Shown: in pieces, positions 8,793 through 18,615 of the stretch | Numbering within the stretch: the first letter of the stretch is position 1 | Layout: each line of letters opens with the position of its first letter | NCBI RefSeq assembly: GCF_000003605.2 | Contig: NW_003123425.1 | Location: 81,849 to 103,401 of the forward strand | Origin: Saccoglossus kowalevskii | Taxonomy: Eukaryota > Hemichordata > Enteropneusta > Harrimaniidae | DNA length: 21,553 nt | Reading direction: 5' to 3' | Translations under genes and position numbers: made by a program | The notes under the pieces: model-generated | What the model was told of the DNA's origin: nothing | The model's database searches: none | What the model saw: only the letters and a program-made list of their open reading frames with translations

Positions 8793-10262
8793 GACCATAT
8801 TCTGGAACTATATCCCCGACATGGAATGAAAAAACTAAGATATTTCATGCACATAACCTGGAACTAACCGCGGTGCCAGAGGAACTTTTGACAATATATC
8901 CAGCATGCACGCAAAGTACTATTACAGACAAACAAATTGTCCACTTTGCCAAATACTGTAAGCAAGCTACAACAGTTGCAGCATCTAAACCTGAATTTTA
9001 ATATTCTTACATCACTTCCTGATTCCATCGGCGATCTACATCAACTTTCTACTTTGGATGTGGGTTCTAATAGATTGGAATTTATTACCTGACAGCATTG
9101 GCGATCTACAACAACTCTCTACCTTTGATGTGCATAATAATAGATTGAAATCTTTACCTGATAGCATCGGCAATCTGTTCCAACTTAGTTATTTGGATGT
9201 GCATAATAATATATTGGAATCATTACCTGATAGCATCGGCAATCTTCCCCAACTTACTTACGTGGGTGTGGGCACTAATAGATTAGAGTCTTTACCCGCC
9301 ATCATCGGCTATCTACACCAACTTACTAACTTGGATTTGCGTAATAATAGGTTAAAGTCCTTACCTGATAGCATCGGTAATCTCACAGACTTACTAACTT
9401 GGATGTGCATGATAATACGTTGCAGTCTTTGCCTGACAACATCGGCGATGTACACCAACTTTCTACCTTGAATGCAAGCACTAATAGCTTTCAGTCTTTA
9501 CCTGACAGCATCGGCAATGTACACCAACTTACTACCTTGAATATAAGCACTAATAGATTGGAGTCTTTACCTGATAGCATATGTAATATACAGCGTCTGA
9601 CAAACTTGGATGTGGGGCATAATTCATTGAAGTCATTACCTGATAAGATCGGTAATCTACATCATTTAAAACGCTTGGTTTTGCCAAATAATAAATTTAA
9701 ATCCTTTCCTAGCGGGGTTAGTAATCTACAGCAGCTCGTTCAACTATCCGTGTTTAATAACGCAATACTGGAGTTACCTGATAGCCTCGGGAATCTGAAA
9801 GAGCTTAAATTATTAGAAGTGGGCAATTGTAAATTAAAGAGTTTGCCTGAAACCATTGGTGAACTACATAATTTGACAACGTTAGATGTGCAAAGTAACG
9901 AACTCGAACAATTACCAGATAGTATTGGAAAACTGCTGCAGCTCAGGTCATTACGTGCGGACCGTAATCAACTGTCATCATTACCTGCTTCCATTAGCAA
10001 TCTAATAAATCTAGAGCAATTATATCTTGAAAACAATAAACTGATATCAATGCCCAATGTCAGAAATCTGAAGCAATTACGTTTTTTCAAGTTTAATGGA
10101 AATCATCTACAGTCACTGCCAAATGGTATTAGTCAATTACGTCAACTAACTTCGCTTCAGTTTGATGACATCGGTGATATAGGTGCTGTGAATATTAGCC
10201 ACAGTGAGAACGAGGTTGCTAAACTATTCAACAAACTATTCGGGTATCACTACGACCAATGA
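8793..10262 (+). pseudogene. Unit A: LRR exon, about 19 repeats, three frameshifts
   Basis: After acceptor attttgtttgtag, phase 1 fits the SAM exon. The exon begins PYSGTISPTWNEKTKIF and then enters leucine-rich repeats of about 23 residues, mostly of the form L-x-x-LPDSIGNLxQLxxLDV-x-x-N-x-L (short intracellular type, as in SHOC2, PIDD or LRSAM1). I count about 19, from LELTAVPEEL to FNGNHLQSLPNGI, followed by a polar tail ending GYHYDQ. The frame changes three times: +1 near 8911-8917, +1 near 9081-9088 and -1 near 9383-9390. After 9399 it is open to TGA at 10260-10262. No initiator Met, signal peptide or membrane segment is seen, so it depends on splicing from upstream and should be cytosolic. 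The middle repeats are nearly identical at DNA level, suggesting recent tandem expansion. Confidence 0.85.
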
Positions 10263-11936
10263 GTGAGTGGACGGCGAAGTTTATTTGTCCTTAAATACAT
10301 TCAGCGAAAAACGGAAAACTTGTATTATATTTGGTTTCGTTGACATTCAATTAGTATTGAAGTCACTGCACAAACTGAAAACCGTTACCTTATTCAATAT
10401 CTAGACATTAACTATAACCTTAGTCAAACATGACGAGCAAATCCCTACTCCCTCAGTCAGGAATTGATTTCGGTGGTGAAGAGGATGTGCATTTCTAATG
10501 CTAATTTTAAACAACCACCCTAAAATGGGTGTAATTGGCGCAACGCACATTCATTTAATTGGATTATCGATTTGCGGGACAACAGTGTCCTGCAATTAAA
10601 TTTAATGCTCGGCTGACGGTAAATGAATATTTACAATTTCAGTTCCTACAAACCTAGTGACTTAATTAACAAGCATTCTGCATGCTCTATTTAATTAAGT
10701 GAAGCTGAAATACTTCATACATATATTGAATATACATTGAATCTTTATACATAGTATTTAAATTTTAAATGACGTATTATAGTATTATAATAGTATGCCT
10801 CAGATTTTTTTCTGAAGACATCTCAATAGTATTTTGAGACACATTTCTTATAATGTAAAAATACGGACCCTTGTAAATATATAAATTAATTATCACTGCG
10901 TCACAGAAGACGTTCACATTATTTGATTTAATGTCTACTTTTCCATTTTTTTCTTTGTATGAACATTTACAATGTTACCTCGGGTTACTAAATATTATGA
11001 AACTGTGTAGATGTGTGTAATTAGCCAATTTTCTGCAAGCCACTGTTTATCGAGATGATATTTTATTTTCAATATACATTTTAAAGATTTTACGTGTCAC
11101 CAGCCGGCCAAGGGTCAGATTATGAGAATTTCTAGTAGTGGGATTGTCTGTTTGTCATTGCAATCTGAATTTTGTCTGGATCGTTTAATCTTTTTCAAGA
11201 AAAAAAACAACTTATCGGTTTGAAAGTTGCTTGAACCATATTTACTTGTGCACGACTCATTTCAGGGTTACGGTTTTAGTGAAAATTACTTTGTGTGACA
11301 AGTTTGATAACATTGCCCTGCGAATACTTGATTGAATGGTTTTGTTCCGTGTATCACTGTGTTACCTATTGTTTATCATCGAATATTGTATTATCATTTA
11401 GTTAGTGTGCGCAAGTTGCATATGTTACCAAAGAGAATAATATAATTATCATTGATTGTATGAATCGATTTGTGTTTATGTTCTGTTACATTGCAAGCGT
11501 GACATGGTGATGTCATGCCTCACAGGACCTTAATTAAATAAGTGTATTTAGCAAAGTGACAATTTTATCTAACTTCGACCGCATTTGGGGCGAAAAATGG
11601 AAAGAACATTTATCCTAGCGGTTTGGCAGACGTAGTGTATTTGAAAGCCACAATAATAACACTACATTCAAATTGCTGGTGTCTTAAAATAGGACCCTGT
11701 AGGAATTGTGGCGTTTTCGGGACAGCCTGGTTTTCCGGTGTGCAGTGTATGCGATTAAAATACTATTAGCATAATATTTTGTTACAAAAACTGTTCAGAG
11801 TATCACAATCAATAATTGTACGACCTAAGGTAGATTACGTTATTCTAATACGTACTGGGTTACTAGGGAAAAAAGTCCTCATTATTTTCACTGTGTAATC
11901 ATTTTTTGGGTTGATTTTACTTTCTATTTTGAATTG
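10263..11936 (+). other. Long 3' flank / 3'UTR of the LRR exon with hairpins
   Basis: No coding region supported. Four inverted repeats lie close together: 10572-10595 (10-bp stem with one G-U, loop ACAG), 10670-10700 (outer 10-bp stem ACTTAATTAA, inner 5-bp stem AGCAT), about 10801-10817 (TCAGA…TCTGA) and about 10821-10840 (TCTCAA…TTGAGA). The remainder is AT-rich and featureless. Confidence 0.45.
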
Positions 11937-11942
11937 AATAAA
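11937..11942 (+). terminator. Candidate poly(A) signal AATAAA
   Basis: AATAAA about 1.7 kb after the LRR stop, followed within about 30-45 bases by a GT-rich run (gtgtctggtggtgatg), the usual downstream element. Weaker ATTAAA variants lie nearer the stop, for example about 10594. Confidence 0.4.
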
Positions 11943-12079
11943 CTATTCCTGTTTTGATTTCATTGTTTATAGTGTCTGGTGGTGATGTAACTATTGACTA
12001 CTGTATTTTATTTTTGTTAGTCTTTCATTAAATTCTCTGTTTACTTTTTTTCTATTTGTATTATGAAGGGAGGCAAGGG

Positions 12080-12560
12080 GGTAGCTGGTACGGTTTTACG
12101 GAAAATAAAAAGGGTTTTTTACAACTTACAAGGAAAAAAAGACGTTTTTACAGTTTAATGTGTTAAAAAATGGAACATTGAATGGTCCGAAGAGCTCTCC
12201 GACTCAAATTCCATTACTGCGCCGTGTTTAGAGACGCATGCGCATATTACCCTCGTTATGCTCTTCATTCGGTTAGAGGGCATTTTACGTCTTGACATTC
12301 AATTTTGTAGTGAATTTTGTCATCTAGTCGTTTTACAGTTTCTAAAATGTAATTTTCCTGGATTATTGTTTACGATTTTGTTATTTGGATGTAAATTCTT
12401 GTACGTACCGTAAAAAATTGCACATTTTTACAGTGTACGAAAAAAATATTTGATTGATTACGTTGTACGTCTAGCCTGTGATTACATAATTACGGAATTT
12501 ATTTTTTCTATTTACGTTGTACGAAAAAAAAAATATTGCAATTACGTTGAACGAAAATAA
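12080..12560. repeat. Diverged short interspersed repeats
   Basis: A loose unit 'TTACGTTGTACG' followed by a run of A recurs at 12458-12469, 12522-12533 and 12542-12553 (one mismatch); a part unit, 'gtgtacgaaaaaaatatt', is at about 12434. Similar 'ttttacgg'/'ttttacag' pieces occur from 12096 on. A near-palindrome (GTACCGTAAAAA…TTTTTACAGTGTAC) spans 12405-12438. This looks like an old minisatellite or decayed element. No coding region is supported. Confidence 0.5.
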
Positions 12561-15023
12561 CCCTTGCCCTTACGTTTCACATGCAGATCTGAGAGGGTTT
12601 CTTTTCAAGCTAATTTTGTATTATCTCAATAGTACGCTTGTGTGCCACGCCGAGACGTTGGTCGTTATATTTTGCAAACTACAATGTCCCAACAAATGTC
12701 TAAAAATGAGTTGAATAGGAAAGTAAATATAATATCTTTGGATCTTTTGAGTGTTTATCTAGTGTTATTCAAACTTTGCCGTTTGTGTTTTTGACAGTTT
12801 TTCATTCCCATGTGTGCCGCATTCTTATATATGACAACTTCCCCATTTTATAACCTGATGAAATGTAACTCCATATGGAGGCCGCTGATTGGAGGATTGA
12901 AACATCACGTGTGCATATTATAGTGCAGCGGCTTCTTACTATATAAATCTTTTGTGTTGTTGCACACAGCACAAATGCACACAAATGATATTCCATTTTA
13001 CTTTTGTGATTCATGTTGGGTTTAACGGGGAAAAGTTTGTGCCTGTGCTTGGCGAACTGTCTACAACAAGGTGTCTGCCAAAACATTGATGCCTATCTTG
13101 TGCAAGTCTACATTGGGGAGTCTGCACAATGAAAGCATAGCCGTGCATCGCCGGTAGTTCTTGCCTGAATATTTCACGACAGTAAATAATTAAAAACACA
13201 GAAGAACACCTGGTAACGTGAAATTGCACATACACACAAACTCCACTGAATATTTCCGATTCGGACAGTGATTTATTATTCCGAGAGAACTTTTTTTAAT
13301 TAAATATTATTTAGTTAAAACAATTTTTCTAGCATTATGTTTCAGCCGGTGTAGCCGTTTTTTTTATTGTTTGGTTGATTGATTTTACATATGCATACAT
13401 CGCGTATCGTTGTGCATAATACTTTATAATTTAGTTTATGTGTGGTCTTTGCATCAGTGTGTGTAGCAATATCTTGTAACACGCAATTGTACATTGTGAA
13501 TCATCCATCAATATCTTGACGTTCTGTTATGTGATTGGTCGTGTAGTAACCAAAACCCACACAAATATGTGAATATCCTTGAACATCTTGACACACAAAC
13601 TCAGTTCAGTTGTTCTACAAATCAAAAATCAAAACGGTATTGTCTTTTTTCATTGTTTTTGTGAAAAGAAATTGTAAACATTTACAAGATTTCATAACTT
13701 ATTATGTAACAATCAATTATAGTTTTGGTATTGTTGAAGACTCAACTGAACCATTTGTTGAATAACTGGCAAACAGTTATCATGTCTATTATAATGTTTG
13801 TTTCGGTATTGCGTAATAAAAATTGTCATAAATAACATAATAATCATGAGTTAAAACATTTAGTGCCACTGTATGGACCTGGTTTTTAATATGTGGATGA
13901 TTGTCTAGTCGTGTCACGTTGTGCCACTTTATCTAACTTAACAGTCTGCTATTCACTGAAAACGTATGACATGAAAGTAATGAACTGTTCTGCAGCACTG
14001 TTCTGTTTTATTAATATACTTATGTATTAGAAATATAACGTGCATTAAACAATGTATGTAATGCACCATTCAAAAGTTTATAATCAACAATTCTTTTGAA
14101 TTTTAGGGAATACAAGTGACACGCTCTTAAATATGCATACAAATGAAATCGCTTTGAGTGAACGAAATAAACCATACCTCACTATCAAAGTAATGTATCT
14201 ATGCATAGAAAATAATAATTACTCAGGGCATAATAAATGTAACTAATCAACTCAAATAAATACTGTAAGAGTTGGTTAAAAATACAGAATATAATCTAAT
14301 ATCAAAAATTACAAAATGTATTAATAGTTAAACTAAATTCAACAACAACATTCTTTGACGTTCATTGGAAAATGGTCAAAATCGTGAATGTAATTTACGT
14401 TGCTGAAATCTTATCATGAGTAACATACATGTCAGCTAAATCAATTGCACATTTCAAAGACTATACTAGATTGTGCAATTAATTCTTACTTGTAAACATT
14501 GCATATTAGTTACTAAACACTAGCACAGCAGTTTAAATTAAAAATTATATCACATTTTTATACTCACATAAATTGTTTCACAACTCAAACAAAAATGACG
14601 CCATTATTGACGGTTTTTAAAAAGGGCTTTATAAGCGATAAACTACAGATAACTTGTAGTAAGCCTAAATACAAATGATTAAAGTATATACATTGCACTA
14701 TATATTAAATCATAACATACATAACAAACAAGTACAGATTTAATCAACAATTGGTAAATTCATATATACATACACATCGTATTATTTTCACCCCTCGTGT
14801 TCCTTTTTCGGTGACCAAATGACACTGCTCACCGTGCAGCGGCATGTGAAAGGGAAACTGGTCTTAATATTCGGACTCAGACATTTGTATTGAGAAACAT
14901 TGTTTTCCACACAATCCAATGCGCTCTTCTAATGGAAATCACAAGTATGAGGTTTTACCTGGTGCCACCTTACAATAATTACCGCTGATGACTCGCTCGA
15001 TACTTTCCAACCACCTAAAATAC
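12561..15023. other. Non-coding stretch
   Basis: No gene supported on either strand; the minus-strand ORFs at 12802-13235 overlap one another and lack splice or protein support. An inverted CCAAT box (ATTGG, 12888-12892), an E-box CACGTG (about 12906) and TATATAAA (12940-12947) are spaced like a promoter, but no credible first exon follows. A second ATTGG lies near 13535. The rest is AT-rich. Confidence 0.5.
12888..12947 (+). promoter_or_regulatory. Promoter-like CCAAT/E-box/TATA cluster
   Basis: ATTGG (inverted CCAAT), CACGTG and TATATAAA occur in order within 60 bases. A start site would fall near 12970. The next ATG (about 12975) opens only 16 codons, so this could serve a spliced 5'UTR of unit B 4.6 kb away, or be chance. 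Confidence 0.2.
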
Positions 15024-15056
15024 CTAATTAAAGCTTCGTAACGTCTCAGTTTGTAC

Positions 15057-15137
15057 CTCGTCATCTTTGTTTATATGAAATCCGTATATCTCGCGCATGC
15101 GTGGCGCGACGTCTACCGTCCTTAAATCGCTGTCTGC
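15057..15137 (-). CDS. Candidate minus-strand exon of an unrecognised gene
   Basis: On the minus strand a strong acceptor (pyrimidine-rich, ttttcattttcag) is followed by an open phase-0 frame: ADSDLRTVDVAPRMREIYGF then HINKDDE, ending at a possible donor GAG|GTACAA. If the donor is not used the frame continues ten codons to TAG at 15024. The stretch is richer in GC than the flanks and has a protein-like mix of residues. 'REIYGF' is loosely like the lead into some RabGAP/TBC domains, but this is far too short to name. No other exon of this gene is certain, so it may be a lone exon or a chance match. Confidence 0.35.
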
Positions 15138-15933
15138 CTGAAAATGAAAATCCATCGTTATGATGTTTGATATTTTATACAAGGTTATCTAAACTTGGAA
15201 TATTGTTTTCACGTATTTTCTTTTTATATTAGATGTGGTACAATGTAACGCCTCTGTGATGACAGACCAAACCATATTTGATAATAATATCTACATGTGT
15301 TGAACTATTACGAATTAAAAGTACGTTTTGCTCTACATTCGAAAAAAATAATGCAATCTTGAAAGGAATTCTGTCAACTTTCAGGAACCTCGTTAAGCTT
15401 TACTTCACCCGTTACGGTACATGAGTCTATTCAAACATAAATCGAAAGATGGTGACCGAGATGCCATTGTTATTCAAATTACGTTATGGGTGTGTATGTT
15501 TGTATGAATAAATTAAACCCCAAAATCTACTAGAAAAACTGTTTATATTATTTATTGGGAATATTTATCATAAATAATATGTAAATTATATACTAGTATG
15601 CCGATTTAAAATAGCGTTTATCTTAACCAGGACGTGTTGAAATTAGCGTCCGATAGTTTTATGTAGCTTCACACAAGTCCACACTTAACCTGTTCTCTGT
15701 GTTTAACCGATAGCATAAAATCTACTTTTAGTTCAGAAAATTAATATATACTGTATCCTTATTATTTAAAATAGATCTGTTCTGCCATTCCCCACCGGTC
15801 GTGAAACAAGTACATGCTTGGGGTGTAAATAAAACAATTCAGTAGGAACGAGTGATTGATCGGTATACGTTCTATAGGCAATTTAACTGACAGTTAACAG
15901 AAAGTGGGTGGAACTCCTACGGTGTCAGGTATC
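15138..15933. other. Non-coding stretch
   Basis: AT-rich, with no supported gene. A perfect 10-bp inverted repeat (ATATTATTTA…TAAATAATAT) lies at about 15545-15580. Confidence 0.5.
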
Positions 15934-15945
15934 GTCCGCCATTTT
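15934..15945 (-). promoter_or_regulatory. YY1-type motif in a likely promoter
   Basis: GTCCGCCATTTT, read on the minus strand as AAAATGGCGGAC, matches the YY1 core-promoter motif that often sits just downstream of animal start sites. It precedes a donor-like AAG|GTAATA at 15987/15988, so it may mark the first exon of unit B. The overlapping minus-strand ATG opens only MADDT before a stop. Confidence 0.35.
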
Positions 15946-15987
15946 AAAATAGGAATCGGTGTGCGCAGGTCAGACAGAGATAACAAG
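15946..15987 (+). other. Possible non-coding first exon of unit B (5'UTR)
   Basis: A short stretch ending in donor AACAAG|GTAATA. The unit B coding start at 17595 lies 21 bases after an acceptor (ttaacag, ending 17573), so its 5'UTR is probably spliced and needs an upstream first exon. This segment next to the YY1 motif is the best candidate I see. The exon start is not defined by sequence. Confidence 0.25.
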
Positions 15988-17573
15988 GTAATATTAAACA
16001 ACTCTCTAATTATATCCTGTGATATCAAGTTACTAACATAATGTGAGCTCAGTTCGAACGAGTTTGACATATTTTATCGGAGGTTAAACTCAAGAAACTC
16101 ATGGCTTCGGTCGATCACGACTATAGACGGGAGTATCATTTCCGGGTGAGCCATGTACACATTGGAAGGACTGCAGCCCGTGAGCTACCGATATTGTTAT
16201 CGCTTGGGATTTTACATGAATTCGGGTACATGGGGTAATGTGTAGGTATCAAGAGGAGAGGAGAGAATACAACCTGTCTACTGAGGATTTTCAACAAAAT
16301 TAATTATATGGAGAGCGGCAGTATCCAGTTCAAAGGTCATACGCTTGTTGTGACTGCCTTTTCGAAACCCATGTTTTAATATACGTGTGTCGTGGTTTGA
16401 CTTTGAACATAATGGCAGAACTGTTATTATTTTTCAAAATCATATGCACCTTTAGCGTTTTGTTTCATTTAATTTGACATTGGTGACTGGCAATGCATTG
16501 TATATTTTGTTTACTCTTCTTAACAAGTATATTAGGAGTTTACGCCACTACAATTCAATTTTCAATTTACGTAAACTTGGTATAAACATAATTATTGAAT
16601 AAAAAACAATATCTTAAGACACAATAATAATCAATATCTTACCCTAGTTCTCCTAATTTCGATCACCAGTATCTGATTTAGTCTAACCTTGTGTGACCTT
16701 TGACCTACATTTAGCCACAATACACAGGACCTATTACACCAAAATGTAGTTATTGCAATATTTGTAACTAAATATTTGTTTTCTACTGGTGTTTTAGGTT
16801 AAATATCTCAAAACTCACCACAGTATCTGACCTACTCCAACTCGAAATTAATTTCTCAGAGACATAGTTCTTCGAAATACTTGGCAGTTCATCTCGTTTT
16901 ATTATTTGATTAAAATGGGGAGCACGTACTTGAGTTAAATTAGGGTTGGGGAATAGCAGTAACTCTTTCCTACTGGAATCTGACTCCAATATTATGAGCC
17001 CACGTTGTTTGTTTACATGAATTCATGTATCCAGTAAACAATATATATTTTAAATCCATTTTAATCATTTTACCTGTTTGTTCGTGCTGATTAACCCTGT
17101 TTTAAATAACGATGAGTTAGTAATAATTATTTAGTAGATTTTCAAGCGATCGGCGGTTTGGTCAGCATCTTCCATTCGAATAGACTCGTTTATCGTAACG
17201 GGTTAAATAAATCTCGACGAGGTTCTTGGCATTCTTTGATTGATTTTAAGAGCAAAAATTTACAATTGATAGTAATAACACATATATATATATACCATTT
17301 GCAAAAAAAAAATCATGGTCGTTCATCACAATGATATTGCTTGGAATAAGAGACAGTGGTGTTACAATGTACCATCTACATAAAAAGACAACACGTGAAA
17401 ACAATATCATAAGTTTAGATTATCAAGATATAAAATATCAAACATACCAATGGATTTTCATTTTCAGACAGATAGTGATTGTCCAACTGTCCGAACATTT
17501 AACGACACTGGGAATACATATTGATCTGTTTCTCAAAATTATATGTTAGACCTCTTTTATATATATTTAACAG
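15988..17573. other. Probable 5'UTR intron of unit B
   Basis: No coding region supported; ORFs at 16783-16989 (minus) and 17331-17549 (plus) show no protein character or splice context. It contains a perfect DR1 nuclear-receptor half-site pair (16694-16706), a TA repeat (about 17283-17294) and an A run. Confidence 0.4.
16694..16706 (-). promoter_or_regulatory. DR1 nuclear-receptor-type element
   Basis: TGACCTTTGACCT is, on the minus strand, two perfect AGGTCA half-sites one base apart (AGGTCAAAGGTCA). That is the classical DR1 bound by RXR heterodimers, HNF4 and COUP-TF. It lies about 0.9 kb before the unit B start codon. A 13-base perfect match is unlikely by chance in 21 kb, but function is not shown. 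Confidence 0.35.
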
Positions 17574-17679
17574 CAGAGAAGCAAATAGCTTAGGATGAGT
17601 TCCCATTCGAGTGTTAACGATGATGATGATGAAGCCTTTGCTTTTTTCATCGAGGAAATAGGTGCAGAAATAAAAGAAG
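17574..17679 (+). CDS. Unit B: first coding exon, DED helix 1
   Basis: The exon follows acceptor atatatttaacag and has a 21-base leader and ATG at 17595. It reads MSSHSSVNDDDDEAF then AFFIEEIGAEIKE and ends with donor GAAG|GTAAGT in phase 1. The Ser/Asp-rich start is probably flexible. The following amphipathic helix fits DED helix 1 (compare 'F…L…I…L' in caspase-8/FADD DEDs). I choose this ATG because it is the only one in the exon in the frame that joins the DED exon, and a spliced leader precedes it. Confidence 0.75.
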
Positions 17680-17833
17680 GTAAGTGATTTATAACAACTT
17701 ACAGAACTTCATGTATATATGAATATACCAATTGTTGATTTGAATAAATTTAGTTGTTAGTTCTACTTATACAATGTGTACAAAATTATATTAAATACAA
17801 ACAACCCGAAAGCCGATACACAGTGTGTGTGTG

Positions 17834-17895
17834 TACGCAGTCGTGTGATTGGGCACAATGCACAGACCTGTTAAGTTTCGGGTTCAAATCCCGGC
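17834..17895 (+). repeat. tRNA-like fragment, possible SINE head
   Basis: GGTTCAAATCC (17881-17891) is a near-perfect Pol III B box, inside a TpsiC-like stem-loop (CGGG-TTCAAAT-CCCG). TCGTGTGATTGG (17841-17852) resembles an A box at the right distance. Acceptor and anticodon stems do not close, so it is not a working tRNA gene. It may be a decayed tRNA or tRNA-derived SINE in unit B intron 1. Confidence 0.35.
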
Positions 17896-18074
17896 ATGAT
17901 AATTATCTAACTTGCATAAATTAGGCTATTTTTTATATTCACATATATCTTAATAACCATTCATATTATTTTACTGGGACTTGATAATGCTCTGGTCAAA
18001 TCAACTGCACCTCACATAACCATATATGGCCATATGGGTACATTAATATACATAATCTCAATATCTAATAATAT

Positions 18075-18231
18075 TTAAAGCGGGATGGTCGTCACCTGCG
18101 CACGCACGGGAATTGAGTCCCAAGCAACGATAACAACGCATGCTAAAACGCAATGGGTAGACGCTTGTTTGTAAACAATGACACGCTATGGCCATCTAAC
18201 GCATGCGCAGGTGACGACTCCCCCGCTTTAA
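18075..18231. mobile_element. TTAA-flanked MITE (piggyBac-like)
   Basis: TTAA (18075-18078) and TTAA (18228-18231) flank a 149-bp element with terminal inverted repeats. The left arm starts AGCGGG and the right arm ends CCCGCT; 23 of the outer 27 bases match, including GTCGTCACCTGCGCA. A TTAA duplication is the hallmark of piggyBac-type insertion. There is no transposase, so it is non-autonomous. It lies in unit B intron 1. Confidence 0.75.
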
Positions 18232-18615
18232 TGTATCCGACAAATGATAAGACTAAAATAACAGATATCCATCTATAGTAATGAGGTCTCAATAATAGAC
18301 AACTGTAGATATGCAAGTGAAATGTGAAATGAAATGAATGCTATATGTACCTCGAATATTGCACAGATTTTTTTCTAAGCTTTATTTAAATTGTAAGTTG
18401 TTATTGAATACCAATATAGTTAGATCTCCGGACATTTAATTTGTTCATAACAAAGAACCCTTGGTACTTCAAACTAGATATCATAATACACATAATACAG
18501 TGCAGGAAACTGTTATGGTAAGTTAGTAGTGTAAATAGGTTTAGTGAATAGAGACTTAGCAATAATTAATATATTATTAGTAATATTTTGAACATTATTT
18601 TGCTTGTCTTCATAG

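Noticed and set aside
9000-9700. Regular DNA repeats resembling a CRISPR or satellite array
   Set aside because: The 69-base period encodes 23-residue LRRs in an open frame; the host is an animal.
10572-10595. Possible iron-responsive element (loop contains CAGTG)
   Set aside because: The CAGTG is not in a six-base loop above a C-bulged stem; the actual stem places ACAG as a four-base loop.
12155-12214. Minus-strand mini ORF MEFESESSSDHS next to an NRF1-like GCATGCGC
   Set aside because: Only 19 codons and no splice donor; acidic start and GC-rich context are suggestive but not enough.
12802-13235. Two overlapping minus-strand ORFs (94 and 74 codons)
   Set aside because: Different frames, Cys/His/Ile-rich chance composition, no splice signals and no recognisable motif.
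15935-15952. Minus-strand start codon ATGGCGGACGAT (MADDT)
   Set aside because: A stop follows after five codons with no donor before it; the sequence is better read as a YY1 motif.
17881-17895. Functional tRNA gene
   Set aside because: Only the T arm and B box are convincing; acceptor and anticodon stems do not pair.
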